NCBI GenBank assembly: GCA_001774505.1 | Contig: MFAF01000124.1 | Location: 1-8,896 of the forward strand | Direction of reading: 5' to 3' | From: Candidatus Coatesbacteria bacterium RBG_13_66_14 | Lineage (GTDB): Bacteria; RBG-13-66-14 | Length of the DNA stretch: 8,896 bases | Shown: piece after piece, positions 6,011 through 8,896 of the stretch | Numbering within the stretch: the first letter of the stretch is position 1 | Layout: each line of letters starts with the position of its first letter | Notes under the pieces: generated by a model | What the model was told of the DNA's origin: nothing | The model's input: the letters and a program-made list of their open reading frames with translations, nothing else | Database searches by the model: none | Translations under genes and position numbers: made by a program

Positions 6011-6884
6011 GCTGGAGTCCTACGCGGCGCGGGTGAGGGGGCTGGTGGACGACCGGCTGCTGGAATTGGCGGCCGACGACGACCCCCGGTGCGCCAAGCC
6101 CCACGCCGCCGTCAGGCACACGCTGGAGGCGGGGGGCAAGCGGCTGCGCCCCATCCTCTTCTTCGCCTCCTGCGAGGTCTGTGGCGGCAGGCCCGAACCG
6201 TTCCTCGACGCGGCCTGCGCCGTGGAGCTGGTCCACACCGCCAGCCTGGTCCTCGACGACCTGCCCTGCATGGACGACGCGGGGCTGCGGCGCGGACGCC
6301 CCACCCTCCACGTGCTCTATGACGAGGCGACGGCGGTGCTGGCCGCGGTGGCGGAGCTGATGGCCGCCTTCGAGCTCATCGCGCGCTGCCCCGGCATCCG
6401 GCGCGATTCCCTGGCCCGCGACATGGCCGCCGAGCTGGCCCGCGCCGTGGGCCTGGACGGGATGATAGCCGGGCAGCAGTTGGACCTGGACTCGGTGGGC
6501 CGGCGGCTCTCCATGGACGAGATGGAGTTCGTCCACGCCCGCAAGACCGGCGCCCTCTTCACCGCCACCGCCCGCATGGGGGCCCTGGCCGCCGGGGCTT
6601 CCGGACCCGAGATCCAGGCGCTGGAGGCCTATGCCAAGAACCTGGGCCTCGCCTTCCAGATCGTGGACGACATTCTGGACGCCACCGCCACCGCCGAGGA
6701 GCTGGGCAAGGACGTGGGCAAGGACGCGGACAAGCCGACCTTCGTCCACCTCTTCGGCCTGGAGACGAGTCGGACCGTGGCCGGGGAGCTAACCGCCACC
6801 GCCAAGGGGTCCCTGGGGGTCTTCCGGCGCGGCGCCGCGGTCCTGGGGCAACTGGCCGATTTCGTCCTGGCGCGGAAATCTTGA
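6003..6884 (+). CDS. Short-chain polyprenyl diphosphate synthase (FPP/GGPP type)
   Basis: The 293-residue enzyme should condense isopentenyl diphosphate with an allylic diphosphate to make farnesyl or geranylgeranyl diphosphate. Motifs are in order: GGKRLRP (44-50), the first aspartate-rich motif DDLPCMDD (85-92) followed by LRRGRPTLH, GMIAGQQLDL, HARKTGALF, the second motif DDILD (222-226), and LGKDVGKDADKPTFVHLFGLE. The four-residue spacing in DDxxxxD is the bacterial IspA/GGPPS type. The usual LAGDALL segment reads LAAVAELM here, so the conserved Gly-Asp is lost; the catalytic aspartates are kept. Chain length cannot be decided by eye. GTG 6003 overlaps the rmlD stop, with only a weak GGGGTG as SD, suggesting coupled translation. 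Its stop codon lies inside the -35 box of the next promoter. Confidence 0.9.
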   Translation: MSELESYAARVRGLVDDRLLELAADDDPRCAKPHAAVRHTLEAGGKRLRPILFFASCEVCGGRPEPFLDAACAVELVHTASLVLDDLPCMDDAGLRRGRPTLHVLYDEATAVLAAVAELMAAFELIARCPGIRRDSLARDMAAELARAVGLDGMIAGQQLDLDSVGRRLSMDEMEFVHARKTGALFTATARMGALAAGASGPEIQALEAYAKNLGLAFQIVDDILDATATAEELGKDVGKDADKPTFVHLFGLETSRTVAGELTATAKGSLGVFRRGAAVLGQLADFVLARKS

Positions 6885-6909
6885 CAGTTCTCCGTTTCGC
6901 TGCTATATT
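6881..6909 (+). promoter_or_regulatory. Near-consensus sigma-70 promoter overlapping a stop codon
   Basis: A perfect TTGACA (6881-6886) and TATATT (6904-6909, 5 of 6) are 17 bases apart, and TGC before the -10 makes it an extended -10 element. The -35 box contains the TGA stop of the polyprenyl synthase gene. Transcription should start near 6916 and serve the lipoprotein gene at 7042. It is the strongest promoter match in the window, suggesting high constitutive expression. Confidence 0.85.
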
Positions 6910-6915
6910 GTTCTA

Positions 6916-7041
6916 TCGCGGGGGCGTTGCGGCCGGGAACCCCGACCTGCCCCCGGACGTAAACGAAAGGCCCCGGCGGGCGAACGCCGCCGCGGGTTTC
7001 AGTCGCGGCTCGGAAAAGCCGCCGGTCACCGGAGGACTCCC
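6916..7041 (+). promoter_or_regulatory. Structured leader of the lipoprotein mRNA, about 125 bases
   Basis: Between the predicted transcript start and the ATG lie several possible stems: CGGCG (6974-6978) with CGCCG (6985-6989), GCGGCT (7005-7010) with AGCCGC (7017-7022), and CCGGT-C-ACCGG (7022-7032), whose right arm reaches into the GGAGG ribosome site at 7031-7035. I recognise no known riboswitch class. The stems may only reflect GC richness, but one could mask the SD. Confidence 0.35.
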
Positions 7042-7593
7042 ATGCGCAAGGCCATCATCCCAGCGGCCATCCTCATCATCGTCGCCGGCCTCGGCTGCGA
7101 CCTGTTCAGCATCCCGCCGGGCGGCGACGGCGACGACCAGGGCGAATGGCAGGAGCCGCTCACGCCCCGGGCCGTCATCGAGGACATCCAGTGGTGCTAC
7201 AACAACGCGAACGGACCCTTCTACTCGATTCTTCTGGACGCGGACAACTTCGTCTTCTACTTCGATCCCTGGGATGTCCAGCATGAAGACCTGCCGATAT
7301 CCTGGCTTTACGATGACGAAGTTGAAGCAACGCAGAACCTCTTCGACAAAGTGGGCGCCGCGAACATAGACCTGACGCTGGACTTCAGCGAGAGCGGCGA
7401 CACCGAGCCCGGCACCTACGACACCACTTTCGATATCCCCAACGTGCGCTACAGTCTCCTCGTGACCGTGACGGAGGAGGATATTATCTACAAGGCCGAG
7501 GCCCACGCGAATTTCACGCTGTCGAAGTTCCAGGACAACACCGGCTTGATGCGCTGGTGGCTCACCATCTGGTCCGACAAGGTCACCTGGTAG
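7042..7593 (+). CDS. Small lipoprotein of an unnamed paralogous family, copy A
   Basis: The 183-residue product begins with a hydrophobic signal (AIIPAAILIIVAGLGC) ending in Cys19; Gly at -3 makes the lipobox imperfect. Asp follows the Cys, which in E. coli would keep it in the inner membrane. A Gly/Asp-rich linker leads to the domain shared with the two minus-strand neighbours: VIEDIQWCYNNANGPFYSILL, FYFDPWDVQ, SWLYDDEVEATQNLFD, LDFSESGDTEP, YSLLVTV and ending in MRWWLTIWSD. An N-terminal helix pair, an aromatic FYFD strand and late Trp-rich strands would suit an NTF2/SnoaL-like cone fold, but that is a guess from pattern only. No catalytic residues can be assigned. GGAGG (7031-7035) fixes the ATG. 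The gene has its own strong promoter and ends at an intrinsic terminator. Confidence 0.8.
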   Translation: MRKAIIPAAILIIVAGLGCDLFSIPPGGDGDDQGEWQEPLTPRAVIEDIQWCYNNANGPFYSILLDADNFVFYFDPWDVQHEDLPISWLYDDEVEATQNLFDKVGAANIDLTLDFSESGDTEPGTYDTTFDIPNVRYSLLVTVTEEDIIYKAEAHANFTLSKFQDNTGLMRWWLTIWSDKVTW

Positions 7594-7609
7594 GGTGCGC
7601 ATCCGTATT

Positions 7610-7639
7610 AAAAAGACGACCCACGGGCCGTCTTTTTTT
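7610..7639. terminator. Bidirectional intrinsic terminator between convergent genes
   Basis: AAAAAGACG (7610-7618) pairs with CGTCTTTTT (7629-7637) around a 10-base loop that can form two more C-G pairs. Seven T residues (7633-7639) follow on the plus strand, and the minus strand reads a five-T run after the same stem. It lies 16 bases after the plus-strand lipoprotein stop and 18 bases beyond the minus-strand gene's end at 7658, so it can serve both. Confidence 0.9.
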
Positions 7640-7657
7640 ATACCGTGTGCCGTCGGC

Positions 7658-8197
7658 CTAGCCGGCGATGTCCCACCACTTCCAGAGCCACCACCGCGGC
7701 TGGCCTCGCCAGAGCCCCTCCTTGCGCGTGGTGAAGTTGGCGAACCCGTCGGCCCGGTACGTCACGTCCCAGGTGACCACGACCAGCAGGTAGTCCACGC
7801 CGTTCAGGTCCCACTCGTCGTCGCCCGGCCCCGGCTCCCGCTGGTCCCCGAGCTCCATGGTGAGCGTGATGGCCCCTTCGTCCACGGAATCGAAGAGGTT
7901 CTGCGTGGCCGCCAGCTCGTCGTCGTAGCCCCAGGAGTCGGGCGTGCCGTGGTCCTGGACGTCCCGGCGGTCGAAGTAGAAGGTGAAGTCGGGGTCGAGC
8001 ATCTGTGTGTAATAGTTGATGTCCTGGTTGTTGTAGGCCCACTCGATGCCGCGGACGACGCCCGCGGGGCTCGTCGGCTCGGGCGGGGGGTTGGGCGGCG
8101 GGTTTTTCGGCGGCAGGAAAATATCGCAGGAGCCGAGGATGCCCAGTATCAAGACCTGGGAGATGAAGAGCGGCAGCTTACCCGGTGCGCGTTTCAT
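7658..8197 (-). CDS. Small lipoprotein of an unnamed paralogous family, copy B
   Basis: The 179-residue product has a clear lipoprotein signal: Lys/Arg at the start, hydrophobic residues 8-22, lipobox LGSC with Cys24, and Asp at +2. A proline-rich linker (PPKNPPPNPPPEP) precedes the shared domain: GVVRGIEWAYNNQDINYYTQ, LDPDFTFYFDRRDVQD, DSWGYDDELAATQNLFDSV, YLLVVVTWDVTY, GFANF and the Trp-rich end QPRWWLWKWWDIAG. It matches copy A most clearly around FYFD..DVQ and ATQNLFD. AAGGAGG at 8202-8208 supports the ATG, 4 bases away. It lies 69 bases downstream of copy C on the same strand with no terminator between, so the two may share a transcript. It ends at the shared terminator. Function unknown; envelope location is predicted from the signal only. 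Confidence 0.85.
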   Translation of the reverse strand: MKRAPGKLPLFISQVLILGILGSCDIFLPPKNPPPNPPPEPTSPAGVVRGIEWAYNNQDINYYTQMLDPDFTFYFDRRDVQDHGTPDSWGYDDELAATQNLFDSVDEGAITLTMELGDQREPGPGDDEWDLNGVDYLLVVVTWDVTYRADGFANFTTRKEGLWRGQPRWWLWKWWDIAG

Positions 8198-8266
8198 GGC
8201 GCCTCCTTCGGTTCACTTTTTCAATCTGCTCGAAGGGGCGACGCTCAAGGCATGGGGTCTCCTTTT

Positions 8267-8791
8267 TCAGGGCAGGTCGGGGCGCTCGAAGCCCCAGAGA
8301 ATCAACAGGCGCCAGAGGGGACCGTCGCCGTCATTCTTGGCCGTGCGAAAATTGGCGTAACCCCCGAGAACGTAGGTCGTGTCCCCGATGACGGCGCGTA
8401 GGTCGTAGCTCACGGCATTTATGTCGAACTCAGTGTCGTCGGGGGCGGGGTCGGTGTCGCCGCTCTCGCTGAAATCCAGGTCGAGGTCCATGTCGCCCGC
8501 GTCGCAGGCGGCGCAGAGTTCGGCGAAGCGGGCCAGCTCCTCGTCGCGGCCCCACTCGAGGTGCTCCGGCATCCCGTCCCGCTCCCGGTCGAGGATGTAC
8601 ACAAAGTCGGGGTCGAGGATTTTCGCGTAGAGCGCCTCGTCCTGGTGGTCGTAGCACCACTCGAAAGTGTCAACCAGGCCCAGCGGCGTGTCGGGCGCGG
8701 GGGGCTCATCGGGGGTGGCGGTCGGGCTCGCGCACCCGGCGGTCAGCAGGAACAGGGCGGCCGGGAGCACGCGAAAGGTTCCGCGTCGCAT
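8267..8791 (-). CDS. Small lipoprotein of an unnamed paralogous family, copy C
   Basis: The 174-residue product has a signal ending in lipobox TAGC (Cys20, Ala at +2) and a Pro/Asp/Thr-rich linker. The domain follows the family pattern: LVDTFEWCYDHQDEALYAKIL, DPDFVYILDRERDG, LEWGRDEELARFAEL, LDFSESGDTDP, YDLRAVIGDTTY, GYANFRTAK and PLWRLLILWGF. It shares the LDFSESGDT stretch with copy A but lacks the FYFD and Trp-rich end, so it is the most diverged. Asp at +2 in copies A and B but Ala here might send them to different membranes, if E. coli sorting rules apply. The ATG is supported by GGAGGAGG at 8796-8803, and the 13 bases up to and including the ATG are identical to those of copy B. Function unknown. 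Confidence 0.85.
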   Translation of the reverse strand: MRRGTFRVLPAALFLLTAGCASPTATPDEPPAPDTPLGLVDTFEWCYDHQDEALYAKILDPDFVYILDRERDGMPEHLEWGRDEELARFAELCAACDAGDMDLDLDFSESGDTDPAPDDTEFDINAVSYDLRAVIGDTTYVLGGYANFRTAKNDGDGPLWRLLILWGFERPDLP

Positions 8792-8803
8792 GGCGCCTCC
8801 TCC
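8792..8803 (-). promoter_or_regulatory. Ribosome-binding site shared in sequence with copy B
   Basis: Reading the minus strand, AGGAGGCGCCATG is identical before copy B (8195-8207) and copy C (8789-8801). Farther upstream both genes also have TGCCYTGAGCGTC and a G-A5-G motif. This points to duplication of gene plus leader. A TTGACG upstream of copy C (8834-8829) has no good -10 box. Confidence 0.6.
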
Positions 8804-8859
8804 GTCTATCGCCTCGTCATACCTTTTTCGTCAACCGTCGCGGCGAAAGGAAAAGACGC

Positions 8860-8895
8860 TCAGGGCACGGGACCGTCCTTCTTGCGGATTCGGCG
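8860..8895 (-). CDS. Possible 3' end of another minus-strand gene at the right edge
   Basis: From the right edge the minus strand reads codons for RRIRKKDGPVP and then TGA at 8862-8860, 68 bases before the copy C start. The ending GTG-CCC-TGA resembles the copy C ending CTG-CCC-TGA. Twelve codons cannot prove a gene; this is listed because it may be the tail of another gene of the cluster. Confidence 0.22.
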   Translation of the reverse strand, partial: RRIRKKDGPVP

Positions 8896-8896
8896 G

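Noticed and set aside
8806..8834. Minus-strand promoter for copy C from TTGACG at 8834-8829
   Set aside because: The matching -10 positions read CGATAG or GATAGA, only about 3 of 6 matches, and the start would fall almost on the SD.

Overview
The window is GC-rich bacterial chromosome with tightly packed genes, many GTG/TTG starts, purine-rich Shine-Dalgarno sites and five predicted lipoproteins. This fits a diderm bacterium, probably from a poorly characterised high-GC lineage. I cannot name the taxon from sequence alone.

Left part (1-2548). An HNH endonuclease gene enters from the left edge. Its frame is open back to base 3, so only its C-terminal 163 codons are seen, and it is visibly less GC-rich than the rest. 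Next come scpA and a single gene fusing ScpB to cytidylate kinase (Cmk). They overlap by 4 bases, so the condensin kleisin ScpA, its partner ScpB and the CMP kinase should be made from one message.

Middle part (2549-4642). A good sigma-70-like promoter precedes the first of two tandem lipoproteins whose exported part looks like a GyrI-like (effector-binding) domain without any DNA-binding domain. A short open frame ending in a GTGA overlap and a hairpin lie between them. Then comes a gap of about 590 bases with no convincing gene. It holds a perfect 32-base direct repeat (period 62), degenerate repeats around CGTGAAT, several inverted repeats, and a 14-bp hairpin just before the next gene.

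Housekeeping and stress cluster (4643-6884). A thioredoxin-type arsenate reductase, an RmlD-type dTDP-4-dehydrorhamnose reductase and a short-chain polyprenyl diphosphate synthase are packed with no gaps and probably form one operon. They serve arsenate detoxification, surface-sugar synthesis and isoprenoid synthesis, so the grouping does not define one pathway.

Right part (6881-8896). A near-consensus promoter begins inside the stop codon of the polyprenyl synthase gene and drives a lipoprotein behind a structured leader of about 125 bases. That gene converges on two minus-strand paralogues across a bidirectional terminator. The three small lipoproteins form one family that I cannot tie to a named function; an NTF2/SnoaL-like fold is a guess. 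The last bases may hold the 3' end of a further minus-strand gene.

Most notable are the ScpB-Cmk fusion, the exported GyrI-like pair, the lipoprotein paralogue cluster and the repeat-rich gap. I see no clear novel multi-gene defence or biosynthetic system.
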